From: Pseudomonadota bacterium
GTDB taxonomy: Bacteria > Pseudomonadota > Gammaproteobacteria > Steroidobacterales > Woeseiaceae
Direction of reading: 5' to 3'
Assembly: GCA_022573655.1 (NCBI GenBank)
Contig: JACZTO010000002.1
Coordinates: 62,001 to 126,000 of the forward strand
DNA: 64,000 nt
The position numbers and the translations under genes are program-made. This document shows positions 1-8,221 of this stretch, in pieces. The notes below the pieces were generated by a model, which saw nothing but the letters and a program-made list of their open reading frames with translations, had not been told where the DNA came from and did not search any database. Numbering within the stretch: position 1 is the stretch's first letter; every line of letters starts with the position of its first letter.

Positions 1-1187
1 TCCATCGCCGCGATCATATTGGGATCCGCATCTTCGCCAACGAGAATACTGAGGTCGTCCGGCGCCGTGCAGTCCACCGGCAAGCCGTCGAAATAATCGC
101 CCTCATCATTCGCGTTTACAGTTTGAAATGACGTGGGCCGCAATATCTTGTCGCAGAACGTGAGGCCGATCTGGCCAACCGGCTTGCCGAACGTCCGGTC
201 ACCAACAATAGAAACGTCCACATGCGGCATCATGCTGTTGGTCACAAGTTCGCTCGCTGACGCCGTCCCCTGAGTCGCCACAATGACAAGTTGCGAAAGG
301 TTAATCGAATTTCCAAGCCGTTCGAAAAATTCCGTGCTGTTGTTCACGGCAGCACGATCGGCATTGAATTCAGTCTTCGAGAAAATGAGGTTTTCTGCCA
401 CGAACCCGCCCAGGTAATCGCCCAGCAGCTCAGCCGTACGTACCAGGCCGCCGCCGTTATAGCGCAGGTCGATAATGACTTCGCTGACATTCGCGACAGC
501 GAAAGCCGAAAACACAGCGTCAAACACCGGGTCGGCGGTGCTGATGAACGTGGCAAATTCCATATAGCCAACATTTCGACCGTCGCCGGCGTCGATAATG
601 CGCCATTGCGGTACTGGGGCAATCGTGACGATGGCCTGGGTGATCGTACGAAAGTAAGGTGGGTTGTTGTCGAGATCAAGCATCTCGAACGTGACGGTTG
701 GATTGTTGAGAACGGCACCAACACCCTCATTCGCCTGAATTTCGGCAATACTCCGCCCGTCGAGACTGAGAATTCGGTGCCCTCGAAGAAGCCCTGCGTC
801 AAATGCCGGGCTGATAGTGAATACGCGTGTCAGGCGCAGGTCATCCGCAGCCAGAAACCGGCTACTGAAGCCGAATCCTTCGTATTTTCCCTCGCCAAAA
901 AACTGCGCATCCGCTTCTGCAGAATTGATGAAGCTGAAGTGATCCAACGGTTGAAAAGAGCTCAGGTAAGCCAGAAAGTCTTCCGCAGATGCGTAGTCAT
1001 CGATATTGACTGATTCGGGCAACAAATCGTTCCACAAGTACCACGCATACATGTTGTCCAGGACAAATTGCTTTTGACCAGCAACGTCGCATGCGTCGGT
1101 GCCCGTTTGCGGCGGCCCCGAGTCGCCGTCGCTACTGCTACAGGCAGCCAGACCGATAACAACAAAAATGCTCAGTAGTCCGCGCAT
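1..1187 (-). CDS. S41 family C-terminal-processing-type peptidase lipoprotein (C-terminus beyond window)
   Basis: About 395 codons are visible; the gene runs off the left edge, so the C-terminus is missing. The ATG at 1185-1187 opens a lipoprotein signal peptide with lipobox LAAC followed by a Ser/Asp/Gly-rich linker. A PDZ-like segment (AGLLRGHRILSLDG) precedes the protease core, which carries the TASASE motif typical of S41 (Ctp/tricorn-type) serine peptidases. The product is probably anchored in the cell envelope and degrades or trims proteins there. It lies 11 nt downstream of folK on the same strand, but nothing links it to folate synthesis. Family assignment is firm; the substrate is unknown. 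Confidence 0.85.
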   Translation of the reverse strand, partial: MRGLLSIFVVIGLAACSSSDGDSGPPQTGTDACDVAGQKQFVLDNMYAWYLWNDLLPESVNIDDYASAEDFLAYLSSFQPLDHFSFINSAEADAQFFGEGKYEGFGFSSRFLAADDLRLTRVFTISPAFDAGLLRGHRILSLDGRSIAEIQANEGVGAVLNNPTVTFEMLDLDNNPPYFRTITQAIVTIAPVPQWRIIDAGDGRNVGYMEFATFISTADPVFDAVFSAFAVANVSEVIIDLRYNGGGLVRTAELLGDYLGGFVAENLIFSKTEFNADRAAVNNSTEFFERLGNSINLSQLVIVATQGTASASELVTNSMMPHVDVSIVGDRTFGKPVGQIGLTFCDKILRPTSFQTVNANDEGDYFDGLPVDCTAPDDLSILVGEDADPNMIAAM

Positions 1188-1197
1188 GATATCTGCT

Positions 1198-1686
1198 TTA
1201 TAAATCAACGCTGAAAACCTCCAGTGGGTGACTCGCCGCATCAAATTGCTGCCAATGCGAAAGCATGGTGATACCCGTCACGGGATGCACCAGGTCGGGT
1301 GCCAGTTCGGCCAGAGGCCGCAACACAAAACTGTATTCCAGTATGTCGCATCGTGGCACCCGCACGGCCCCATCATCCATGACCAGATCATTGTAAAGCA
1401 ATATATCGATATCCAGAGAACGCGCCTCCCACTTACTGCCTCGGTTCTCGCGGCCTGCGAGATTATGTATAAGCTCTATCTCCTCGCAGATAGTGTGCAT
1501 GGACTTTTCTGAGCGAAGCTGGACGACGACATTCAGAAAGTCATCGCCGTCGAAGCCGTACGCCGTACTCTTGTAAACGGCAGAGACCTGCAGATCGCCA
1601 TAACGACGTCGCAATTCCGACACGCCGATTCGCAGATTTTCTTCAGGCGATATATTGCTACCAAGCCCGAGATAAATGTTGGCCAT
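1198..1686 (-). CDS. folK: 2-amino-4-hydroxy-6-hydroxymethyldihydropteridine diphosphokinase (HPPK)
   Basis: 162 aa, normal for HPPK. The protein opens with the family signature YLGLGSN, and the HPPK signature lies near residues 83-98 (KWEARSLDIDILLY), which includes the Asp pair that binds the two Mg ions. It transfers pyrophosphate from ATP to 6-hydroxymethyl-dihydropterin in the cytoplasm, the step after FolB and before FolP. It lies 21 nt downstream of folB on the same strand, so the two steps are probably co-transcribed. Confidence 0.95.
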   Translation of the reverse strand: MANIYLGLGSNISPEENLRIGVSELRRRYGDLQVSAVYKSTAYGFDGDDFLNVVVQLRSEKSMHTICEEIELIHNLAGRENRGSKWEARSLDIDILLYNDLVMDDGAVRVPRCDILEYSFVLRPLAELAPDLVHPVTGITMLSHWQQFDAASHPLEVFSVDL

Positions 1687-1707
1687 GCTGATTACGAGGA
1701 CACGAAC

Positions 1708-2067
1708 CTACTTGGGCCGTTCGCCCCGCTCTATGACGACGCCCACATCCCGTGAGCCACGAATGGCACCCGGTTTATTGACGCGGACTTGCACCCACGC
1801 CACATCAAACTCGTCTCGAATAATCGCCGCGATATTCTCCGCCAGCGTCTCAACGAGCTTAAAACTCGAGTCTGATACGAATTCCTGAACTCGCTTGGCG
1901 ACGGACTTGTAGTTGAGCGTGTCCGCAACATCATCGGTCGCTGCCGCTTTCGCGATGTCGGCACTCATTTCCAAATCGACAACAACAGTCTGCCGAATCC
2001 GCCGCTCCCATTCCCATAGTCCAATGACGGTGACTATTTTGAGTTCGCTGAGAAAAATCTTGTCCAT
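1708..2067 (-). CDS. folB: dihydroneopterin aldolase
   Basis: 119 aa from the ATG at 2065-2067. A longer frame upstream runs into tsaD and its extra residues do not resemble the family. The start MDKIFLSELKIVTVIGLWEW matches the FolB N-terminus, where IGvweWER is conserved. The C-terminal half has VETLAENIA and VRVNKPGAI, which line the pterin site and the catalytic region. It converts dihydroneopterin to 6-hydroxymethyl-dihydropterin plus glycolaldehyde. It sits between tsaD (16 nt upstream) and folK. Many gammaproteobacteria carry plsY between tsaD and folB; here it is absent. Confidence 0.94.
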   Translation of the reverse strand: MDKIFLSELKIVTVIGLWEWERRIRQTVVVDLEMSADIAKAAATDDVADTLNYKSVAKRVQEFVSDSSFKLVETLAENIAAIIRDEFDVAWVQVRVNKPGAIRGSRDVGVVIERGERPK

Positions 2068-2083
2068 GTCCTTCGTCGTCCCT

Positions 2084-3097
2084 TCAAGCCGCTGACGGCA
2101 CGTCAAGCGTATCCAACGACCATCGTGCATGGGCCCTGATCTCACCTGCGTCGCCAGCTTCCGCTAGTCGCTGCGCTCCAGCGACGGCGATCATCGCGCC
2201 ATTGTCCGTACAAAACTCGAGTCGAGGGTAATAAACCTTGCCATCAAATCGCGCGGCGAGTTCTGTGCGCAGCAATTGGTTCGCACCGACGCCCCCGGCG
2301 ACGACTATGCGTTCAAGCTTCTGCTCCTGCGCGGCTCGAATCGCCTTGCCAACCAGAGTGTCCACGGCAGCGCGTTGAAACGACGCGGCGAGGTCCGCAC
2401 GGCGGGATTCAATATCTCCAGCCGCCTCGACTTTCTTTACCTCAAGCATGACGGCGGTCTTCAGACCGCTAAAACTGAAATCCAGACCCGGCTTGTTCAG
2501 CATTGGGCGCGGAAACGCATACGCCTGATCGTCGCCAGTCTCGGCCAGGGCAGCCAAAGCAGGCCCGCCGGGATAGCCAAGACCCAAAAGCTTGGCCGTC
2601 TTGTCGAACGCTTCGCCGACCGCGTCATCCAGCGTTGTGCCGAGCAAGTTGTAGTCACCGAGGGCTGCAACGGCGATGAGCATCGTATGACCGCCAGACA
2701 CCAGGAGCGCGAGAAAAGGATATTCGGGCGGCTCATCCTCGAGCATCGGGGCCAGCAGATGACCCTCCATGTGGTGAATCGGGATGACCGGGCAGTTCCA
2801 GGCCAGCCCCAAGCCATTTGCCATGCCGCTTCCGACCATGAGGGCGCCAACAAGTCCCGGCCCGGCCGTATACGCTATCGCGTCGGGTTTCTGCAGCCCG
2901 GTGTCATTCAGTATCTGCTGAATAAGGGGCAGGAGCATGCGAATATGGTCCCTGGAGGCGATTTCCGGTACCACACCGCCATAGACCGCATGCAGGTCGA
3001 CCTGGCTGTGCAAACGATGCGCAATAAGGCCCCGATCAGTGCAATACAGCGCCACACCGGTCTCGTCACAGCTGGTTTCGATGCCGAGAATGATCAT
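2084..3097 (-). CDS. tsaD: tRNA N6-adenosine threonylcarbamoyltransferase
   Basis: 337 aa from the ATG at 3095-3097, which gives the conserved start [13 protein letters not shown]. The metal-binding motif HMEGH is at about residues 109-113, and the C-terminal [10 protein letters not shown] supplies the conserved Asp. This ASKHA-fold enzyme transfers threonylcarbamoyl from TC-AMP to A37 of ANN-decoding tRNAs with TsaB and TsaE. It is divergent from rpsU, the classic gammaproteobacterial arrangement. The tRNA-Ile(CAU) encoded in this window is an ANN decoder and so a likely substrate. Confidence 0.96.
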   Translation of the reverse strand: MIILGIETSCDETGVALYCTDRGLIAHRLHSQVDLHAVYGGVVPEIASRDHIRMLLPLIQQILNDTGLQKPDAIAYTAGPGLVGALMVGSGMANGLGLAWNCPVIPIHHMEGHLLAPMLEDEPPEYPFLALLVSGGHTMLIAVAALGDYNLLGTTLDDAVGEAFDKTAKLLGLGYPGGPALAALAETGDDQAYAFPRPMLNKPGLDFSFSGLKTAVMLEVKKVEAAGDIESRRADLAASFQRAAVDTLVGKAIRAAQEQKLERIVVAGGVGANQLLRTELAARFDGKVYYPRLEFCTDNGAMIAVAGAQRLAEAGDAGEIRAHARWSLDTLDVPSAA

Positions 3098-3123
3098 AGG
3101 CGGCGGATCATACACCGATCCCT

Positions 3124-3152
3124 TTGCAAACCGTCAAATGCGGCGTTATCAT
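3124..3152 (+). promoter_or_regulatory. Predicted sigma-70 promoter for the rpsU operon
   Basis: The -35-like TTGCAA (3124-3129) and -10-like TATCAT (3147-3152, five of six consensus bases) are separated by exactly 17 bp. They lie in the tsaD/rpsU divergent gap. Transcription would begin near 3159. Read by eye only. Confidence 0.55.
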
Positions 3153-3164
3153 ACGCGGCTCGGT

Positions 3165-3188
3165 CCCGGCCATGTGCCGGGTTTATTT
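3165..3188 (+). promoter_or_regulatory. Stem-loop with U-rich tail in the rpsU leader
   Basis: CCCGGC, loop CATGT, GCCGGG, then TTTATTTAT. The hairpin falls at the very 5' end of the predicted rpsU transcript, 25-50 nt before the ATG. It resembles an intrinsic terminator but is short. It could attenuate the operon, stabilise the 5' end, or act in S21 autoregulation; which is unknown. Confidence 0.45.
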
Positions 3189-3212
3189 ATGTCTGGACGG
3201 AATACCTGAACA

Positions 3213-3428
3213 ATGCCAAGCGTTCGCGTAAAAGAGAACGAGTATTTTGACGCTGCCCTGCGGCGCTTCAAGCGTGCCTGTGAAAAGGCTGGAATCCTGA
3301 CCGAGCTTCGTCGTCGCGAGTACTACGAGAAGCCGACGCAGGAACGCAAGCGCAAGAAAGCCGCGGCCGTCAAGCGACATCTGAAGCGCCTGTCGCGCGA
3401 AGATGCCAAGCGCAAGCGTCTTTACTAA
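3213..3428 (+). CDS. rpsU: 30S ribosomal protein S21
   Basis: 71 aa, the usual gammaproteobacterial length. It begins [20 protein letters not shown] and ends in the basic tail [13 protein letters not shown], both diagnostic. S21 joins the 30S head/platform late in assembly and helps base-pairing with the Shine-Dalgarno region. It is the first gene of the macromolecular-synthesis operon rpsU-yqeY-dnaG-rpoD, which ties translation, replication priming and transcription initiation. Confidence 0.97.
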   Translation: MPSVRVKENEYFDAALRRFKRACEKAGILTELRRREYYEKPTQERKRKKAAAVKRHLKRLSREDAKRKRLY

Positions 3429-3461
3429 GTCGAGCCCGATCCTCTTCACGGGGTTGCCCCG

Positions 3462-3911
3462 ATGTCCCTCAAAGACCAAATCGTAGAAGACATGAAGACC
3501 GCCATGAAGGCTGGTGATAAGGACCGGCTGAAAGTGGTGCGCCTCATCCTCGCTGCTATCAAGCAAATTGAAGTCGACACACGCCAGGAACTCGATAACA
3601 CGGCGATCCTCGCTGTACTCAGCAAGATGGTCAAACAGCGTCATGATTCGATCGAACAGTTCGACAAAGGCGAGCGCAAAGACCTCTCTGCGATCGAGCA
3701 AGCCGAAATCGTCGTTATCGAAGGCTATCTTCCGGAGCAGCTCTCCGCCGATGAAATCGCCACAATGGTGAACGATGTCATAGCAGCAACCAATGCCAAG
3801 AGCATCCGCGACATGGGCAAAGTAATGGGGCAGATCAAAGCCAAGGCTGCCGGTCGTGCTGACATGGGCGCCGTCAGTGCTACCGTGAAAGAGCGCTTGA
3901 ACGCACTATAA
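3462..3911 (+). CDS. yqeY: GatB/YqeY domain-containing protein
   Basis: 149 aa, the usual size for stand-alone YqeY. It starts MSLKDQIVEDMKTAMKAGDK and has the helical tail domain found at the end of GatB (EQFDKGERKDLSAIEQAE, then the YLPEQLSADEI and MGKVMGQIKAK segments). The family may bind tRNA or assist amidotransferase; its role alone is not settled. It lies 33 nt after rpsU and 52 nt before dnaG, a position common in beta- and gammaproteobacteria, so it is probably co-transcribed. Confidence 0.93.
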   Translation: MSLKDQIVEDMKTAMKAGDKDRLKVVRLILAAIKQIEVDTRQELDNTAILAVLSKMVKQRHDSIEQFDKGERKDLSAIEQAEIVVIEGYLPEQLSADEIATMVNDVIAATNAKSIRDMGKVMGQIKAKAAGRADMGAVSATVKERLNAL

Positions 3912-3963
3912 TCTAGACTGTAAACTTTTAGACCCGGCACCGACCGTTCAGCGTTTACAAATT

Positions 3964-5709
3964 ATGGCCGGATTAATACCTCAGGATTTTATCGACGATC
4001 TGATCGCAAGAGCAGACATCGTTGAAGTTGTTGGCCGACGCGTGCCACTCAAGAAGGCTGGTCGCGAATTCAAAGCCTGCTGCCCTTTTCACGGCGAGAA
4101 AACACCGTCTTTCACAGTCAGTCCGGGCAAAGGTTTCTACCACTGTTTTGGCTGTGGCGCGCATGGCACTGCGATCGGCTTCCTGATGGAATTCGATCAC
4201 ATGAGCTTCGTTGAAGCGATTGAATCCCTTGCAAGCTCGATGGGCGTTGAGGTTCCACGCAACGAAAGCGACCAGCCGGCGCGCCACTACGACGAACTTT
4301 TTTCGTTGATGGACAGCGTCGCACGACACTGGCAGTCATGCCTCAAAGACGCACCTGCTGCGGTCGAATACGTGAAGAATCGTGGCATTGATGGACCAAC
4401 GGCGAAGCGCTTCGGTATCGGCTACGCCCCGGAAGGCTGGAGCAATGTGCTTGATAAGTTTGGAAAATCTGATGAGGCGATCGAAAAACTGCTGGCCACC
4501 GGCCTGATTATTCGTAAGGACAATGGCAAGCACTACGATCGCTTCCGCGACCGAATCATGTTCCCGATCCGTGATGCTCGTGGCCGAACCATTGGTTTCG
4601 GTGGTCGAGTCACGGGCGATGACGAGCCAAAATATCTGAATTCGCCAGAAACAGTCTTGTTTCATAAAGGCCGCGAACTGTACGGTCTTTATGAGGCACG
4701 CCAGGCTCTGCGCAACATCGAGCGGCTGGTCGTAGTTGAAGGCTACATGGACGCGGTAGCGCTGGCCCGCCACGGCATTGATTTTTCGGTGGCAACGCTG
4801 GGAACGGCGACGACAAGCGAGCATCTGAACCGCCTGTTTCGTCTTACCGAAAATGTATATTTTGCATTTGATGGCGACCGGGCGGGCAAGAAGGCTGCCT
4901 GGCGTGCGTTGGAAAACGCACTGCCCCAGGTCCGCGAAGGTCGTCAGATTCGATTCGTGTTCCTGCCCGATGGCCACGACCCGGATTCATACGTCAACGA
5001 GCATGGGGCCGACACCTTTATAAAAATCATGGACGAAGGGCTGGCATTGTCCGAATTCCTGATTGAAGAGTTGACCAGTCAGGTCGATATGAAAACTGTA
5101 GACGGGCGTGCGCGGCTGGCAGAACTGGCTGCACCGCTCATCAACACGATTCCGGCCGGCATATACAGGGAATTGCTGGTCGAAAGCCTGGCCGAAGCGG
5201 TAGGCCTGACAGCGGCGAAGCTCGACGGTTTGCTGAAAGATGGAAGTTCGGCCGGCGAAACGGGCCGCAAGCGCAGGCCGTCGGCAGTGCGAATACGGCA
5301 GCAGACCTTGGTGGCAGGCAGCCCCTCAGTCGTGCGCCGGGCGATAACACTCGTCCTTAACCACCCGGAGGCCGGGCAGGACTTGGATGTGGGGAAGCTT
5401 GGTGACCTAAAGCGACCTGGAGTGGATTTATTGGCAGCACTCATTGAGATCGTACAGGCCGAACCCAATATAACGACGGCAGGACTGCTGGAGCGCTGGC
5501 GGCACGACGACCAAGGCCGGCATCTGGGAAAGCTCGCCGCAATGGATGTGCCCAGTGACGAGGATTTTGACCCGGCCGCAGAGCTCGCCGATTGCCTCAC
5601 GCAGCTGGCCACGGCCGGTCGCAAGGACAGAATTTCGTTTTTGATTGAAAAACAACGAGTTAACAGCCTTACGGATGACGAATTATCCGAGTTACGGCAG
5701 CTGAATTAA
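3964..5709 (+). CDS. dnaG: DNA primase
   Basis: 581 aa, the same length as the E. coli enzyme. The N-terminal CHC2 zinc-binding domain (CCPFHGEKTPSF, then YHCFGCGAHG, residues about 39-67) precedes the catalytic core. The TOPRIM motif VVVEGYMDAVALARHGI lies near residue 258, and the acidic FAFDGDRAGKKAA near residue 300. The C-terminal part is the helicase-binding region. It makes RNA primers at the replication fork with DnaB. Third gene of the rpsU operon. Confidence 0.97.
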   Translation: MAGLIPQDFIDDLIARADIVEVVGRRVPLKKAGREFKACCPFHGEKTPSFTVSPGKGFYHCFGCGAHGTAIGFLMEFDHMSFVEAIESLASSMGVEVPRNESDQPARHYDELFSLMDSVARHWQSCLKDAPAAVEYVKNRGIDGPTAKRFGIGYAPEGWSNVLDKFGKSDEAIEKLLATGLIIRKDNGKHYDRFRDRIMFPIRDARGRTIGFGGRVTGDDEPKYLNSPETVLFHKGRELYGLYEARQALRNIERLVVVEGYMDAVALARHGIDFSVATLGTATTSEHLNRLFRLTENVYFAFDGDRAGKKAAWRALENALPQVREGRQIRFVFLPDGHDPDSYVNEHGADTFIKIMDEGLALSEFLIEELTSQVDMKTVDGRARLAELAAPLINTIPAGIYRELLVESLAEAVGLTAAKLDGLLKDGSSAGETGRKRRPSAVRIRQQTLVAGSPSVVRRAITLVLNHPEAGQDLDVGKLGDLKRPGVDLLAALIEIVQAEPNITTAGLLERWRHDDQGRHLGKLAAMDVPSDEDFDPAAELADCLTQLATAGRKDRISFLIEKQRVNSLTDDELSELRQLN

Positions 5710-5797
5710 CCGCTAACCCAATGAAAGAGTTATAGATTGTGCACTATCAAAAGAGTAATATTAATCGTTTGTATCTTTTACATGTAGGGATTTTGTC

Positions 5798-7612
5798 TTG
5801 ATAGAAAAACGCGCAGTGGTTGGCGGGAGCAGACCGACTCAACAACTCAAAGAATTAATTGCCCGCGGCAAGGAACAAGGCTACCTGACCTATGCAGAGG
5901 TCAATGATCACTTGCCGAACGACATCGTCGACCCGGATCAAATTGAAGACATCGTTAACATGATTAACGACATGGGCATCGCAGTGCACGAAAAGGCACC
6001 GGATGCTGAGTCGTTGATTCTGACTGATGCCACTGCGACGGATGATGACGGAGCCGAAGAAGCGGAAGCCGCACTCGCGAGTGTCGACGCCGAATTCGGC
6101 CGCACGACCGACCCGGTCCGTATGTACATGCGCGAAATGGGCACAGTCGAACTCCTGACGCGTCAGGGCGAAATCGAAATCGCCAAGCGCATCGAGGATG
6201 GTCTCAATCAAGTCAAATACCACATGGTCCACTTCCCGCCCACAGATGAAGCGCTGCTGGAAGTTGCGGATCGTGTACTCGGGGGCGAAACACGTATGCA
6301 AGATTTCGTGGTCGGCTTTATCGATCCGAACGCGCCCGATGAAATCAAACCGCCTGCGCCGAAGACTGACGACGATGATGACGAAGTCATCGACACTGGC
6401 CCGGATCCGGACGAAGTAAAAGCTCGCGTCAGAGTGATTCGTCGTCACTTCAAGCGCGGCATGAAGTACCTGGATCGGAATGGCTTCAAGGACAAGAAAA
6501 CAATTAAGGCACTGGGCGAAATGGCCGACCAGATCATGGAACTCAAGCTCGCGCCGAAATTGTTTGACGCCCTGGTTCGTAATCTGCGCGACGTCGTCTC
6601 GATCATTCGCAACCAGGAACGCCTGGTCATGCAGATCTGTGTTCGCGACGCCGGAATGCCGCGCAAGGATTTTCTATCAAGCTTTCCGAAAAGCGAAACC
6701 GACCTGAACTGGATCGAGAAGCATATACGCGCCAAGCGCAAGCACTCATCCATTCTTGCCAAACTCAGAGGCGATATTTTGCGAGCACAACGCAAGCTTA
6801 TTGCTGTCGAGGTGGCAACGCGTCTGAGTATTGCTCAAATTAAAGAAATCAATCGCCAGATGTCGATCGGTGAAGCGAAGGCGCGGCGCGCGAAAAAGGA
6901 AATGGTTGAAGCAAACTTGCGTCTTGTCATTTCAATCGCGAAGAAATACACGAATCGGGGCCTGCAGTTCCTGGATCTCATTCAGGAGGGCAACATCGGC
7001 CTGATGAAAGCGGTCGACAAGTTCGAGTATCGCCGCGGTTACAAGTTCTCGACGTATGCGACCTGGTGGATTCGCCAGGCCATCACGCGCTCGATTGCCG
7101 ATCAGGCACGCACCATCCGCATTCCGGTGCACATGATCGAGACGATCAACAAATTGAATCGCATCTCGCGCCAGATGTTGCAGGAGATGGGTCGCGAACC
7201 ACTGCCCGATGAACTCGCCGAGCGTATGGAAATGCCCGAGGACAAAGTTCGCAAGGTTCTCAAGATCGCGAAAGAGCCTATCTCCATGGAAACGCCGATC
7301 GGCGATGACGAAGACTCACACCTGGGTGATTTCATCGAAGATCAGACGGTGCACTCGCCTGTTGACTCGGCAACGACTTCCGGATTGAAAGAAACCACAC
7401 ACTCAGTGCTCGCCGGACTCACACCGCGCGAGGCAAAGGTCCTGCGCATGCGTTTCGGCATTGACATGAATACTGACCACACACTGGAAGAGGTCGGCAA
7501 GCAATTCGACGTCACACGTGAACGTATTCGTCAAATAGAGGCGAAAGCTCTGCGTAAGCTGCGCCACCCGACTCGCTCGGACCAGTTGCGGAGCTTCTTG
7601 CTGGAAGACTAG
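5798..7612 (+). CDS. rpoD: RNA polymerase primary sigma factor (sigma-70)
   Basis: 604 aa from a TTG start at 5798-5800, preceded by TAGGGA with 7-8 nt spacing. No in-frame ATG is near, and the next residues ([26 protein letters not shown]) already match region 1.1, so TTG is well supported. An acidic non-conserved insert ([18 protein letters not shown]) is followed by region 2 ([31 protein letters not shown]) and the region 4 helix-turn-helix ([20 protein letters not shown]). It directs housekeeping transcription. The 88-nt dnaG-rpoD gap is AT-rich and could hold an internal promoter. Confidence 0.97.
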   Translation: MIEKRAVVGGSRPTQQLKELIARGKEQGYLTYAEVNDHLPNDIVDPDQIEDIVNMINDMGIAVHEKAPDAESLILTDATATDDDGAEEAEAALASVDAEFGRTTDPVRMYMREMGTVELLTRQGEIEIAKRIEDGLNQVKYHMVHFPPTDEALLEVADRVLGGETRMQDFVVGFIDPNAPDEIKPPAPKTDDDDDEVIDTGPDPDEVKARVRVIRRHFKRGMKYLDRNGFKDKKTIKALGEMADQIMELKLAPKLFDALVRNLRDVVSIIRNQERLVMQICVRDAGMPRKDFLSSFPKSETDLNWIEKHIRAKRKHSSILAKLRGDILRAQRKLIAVEVATRLSIAQIKEINRQMSIGEAKARRAKKEMVEANLRLVISIAKKYTNRGLQFLDLIQEGNIGLMKAVDKFEYRRGYKFSTYATWWIRQAITRSIADQARTIRIPVHMIETINKLNRISRQMLQEMGREPLPDELAERMEMPEDKVRKVLKIAKEPISMETPIGDDEDSHLGDFIEDQTVHSPVDSATTSGLKETTHSVLAGLTPREAKVLRMRFGIDMNTDHTLEEVGKQFDVTRERIRQIEAKALRKLRHPTRSDQLRSFLLED

Positions 7613-7635
7613 GTTTCAAATCTTAGCCAGGAAAG

Positions 7636-7658
7636 GCCGGGCAGTGCCCGGCTTTCTT
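7636..7658 (+). terminator. Intrinsic terminator after rpoD
   Basis: GCCGGGC, loop AGT, GCCCGGC, then TTTCTT. It starts 24 nt after the rpoD stop, on the strand of the operon. Confidence 0.85.
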
Positions 7659-7741
7659 GTGTTCGTGTCCGTATTCCTGCACACCATTGAGCAGTACTTT
7701 CGCTGCCTGTTTTCTCGTCGCTACTTCGCTGGTTTTTCTGC

Positions 7742-7747
7742 TAGAAT
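7742..7747 (+). promoter_or_regulatory. Possible -10 element of the tRNA-Ile promoter
   Basis: TAGAAT lies 14 nt before the mature tRNA 5' end. I see no convincing -35 hexamer at 16-18 bp, so support is weak. Confidence 0.3.
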
Positions 7748-7761
7748 GCCGCACCTTACGT

Positions 7762-8072
7762 GGGCCTGTAGCTCAGTTGGTTAGAGCAGGGGACTCATCA
7801 CAAATGGTGCGTTTGTGCCGAAAGGCACAAAATGAACGGGATGAATTCAGGGAAACCTTAGCAGTTCGGCTGATGGCAATCCTGAGCCAAGCCGCGAGTA
7901 CACTCGCGGAAGGTGCAGAGACTACCTGAGGACTTCAGTGTCCTTGATTACAGGCTAGAGCGTCCCGCCCCTAACAATTCGGTTGAGGGTGATGAGATAG
8001 TCCGCTCCATTCAGAAACGGATGGGTAAAGTGAATCCCTTGGTCCCAGGTTCGAGTCCTGGCGGGCCCACCA
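7762..8072 (+). tRNA. ileX: tRNA-Ile(CAU), anticodon loop interrupted by a group I intron
   Basis: The exons are 7762-7798 and 8033-8072, giving a 77-nt mature tRNA with encoded CCA. The acceptor GGGCCTG pairs with CGGGCCC (one G-U). D stem GCTC/GAGC, anticodon stem GGGGA/TCCCT, loop CTCATAA and T arm CCAGG-TTCGAGT-CCTGG are all intact. The anticodon CAU (7796-7798) with this body matches the minor tRNA-Ile2, whose C34 is changed to lysidine by TilS so that it reads AUA; it does not resemble initiator or elongator tRNA-Met. The 234-nt insertion follows the third anticodon base. The symbol is by analogy with E. coli. Confidence 0.93.
7799..8032 (+). ncRNA. Group I self-splicing intron (IC3-like) in tRNA-Ile(CAU)
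   Basis: 234 nt inserted after anticodon U36, the same site as the Azoarcus tRNA-Ile intron. The core elements occur in order: P (GAATTCAGGGAAACC, 7843-7857), Q (AATCCTGAGCCAAGCC, 7879-7894), R (GGTGCAGAGACTACC, 7912-7926) and S (AGATAGTCC, 7995-8003). R and S pair to form P7 with the guanosine site. The last intron base is G (8032), as group I splicing requires, and the 5' exon ends in U. A GTG guide near 7808 can pair with CAU to form P1. A perfect 8-bp P2 hairpin with GAAA loop (TTTGTGCC/GGCACAAA) follows. There is no endonuclease ORF. Subgroup is inferred from motif similarity. Confidence 0.9.
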
Positions 8073-8083
8073 CTTTTCTGACA

Positions 8084-8111
8084 TTGACTTTCGCCCCGTT
8101 GGGGCAGTCAA
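8084..8111. other. Stem-loop downstream of tRNA-Ile
   Basis: TTGACT-ttc-GCCCC-gtt-GGGGC-AGTCAA forms a two-part hairpin 11 nt after the tRNA. It is followed by TA7 rather than a T tract, so it does not look like a normal plus-strand terminator. The rest of 8073-8221 shows nothing further. Confidence 0.4.
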
Positions 8112-8221
8112 TAAAAAAACCTCGATGACGGCGATCCTGTGGCGGTTGGTGGCTAGTTCCAAGATCCGATTCTGGCGGTTTTGCATGGGGACTTAGATCC
8201 TGAACTAAATGCCGAGGACGA

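Noticed and set aside
291-1013. 240-codon plus-strand ORF
   Set aside because: It is antisense to the S41 peptidase, whose signal peptide, PDZ and TASASE motifs are clear.
2276-3250. 324-codon plus-strand ORF
   Set aside because: Antisense to tsaD and lacks any recognisable motif; high-GC codon bias keeps antisense frames open.
7657-7929. Plus-strand ORF containing RGPVAQLVRAGDS
   Set aside because: Also a typical false translation across a tRNA 5' half and the intron.
8084-8111. Strong terminator for the tRNA
   Set aside because: The hairpin is followed by A, not T, on the plus strand; on the minus strand the T run precedes it.
7971-8186. Minus-strand ORF with WWARQDSNLGPRD and its neighbour with PPGLEPGTKG
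   Set aside because: These strings are the well-known false translations of tRNA genes and flanks; here they overlap the tRNA-Ile 3' exon.
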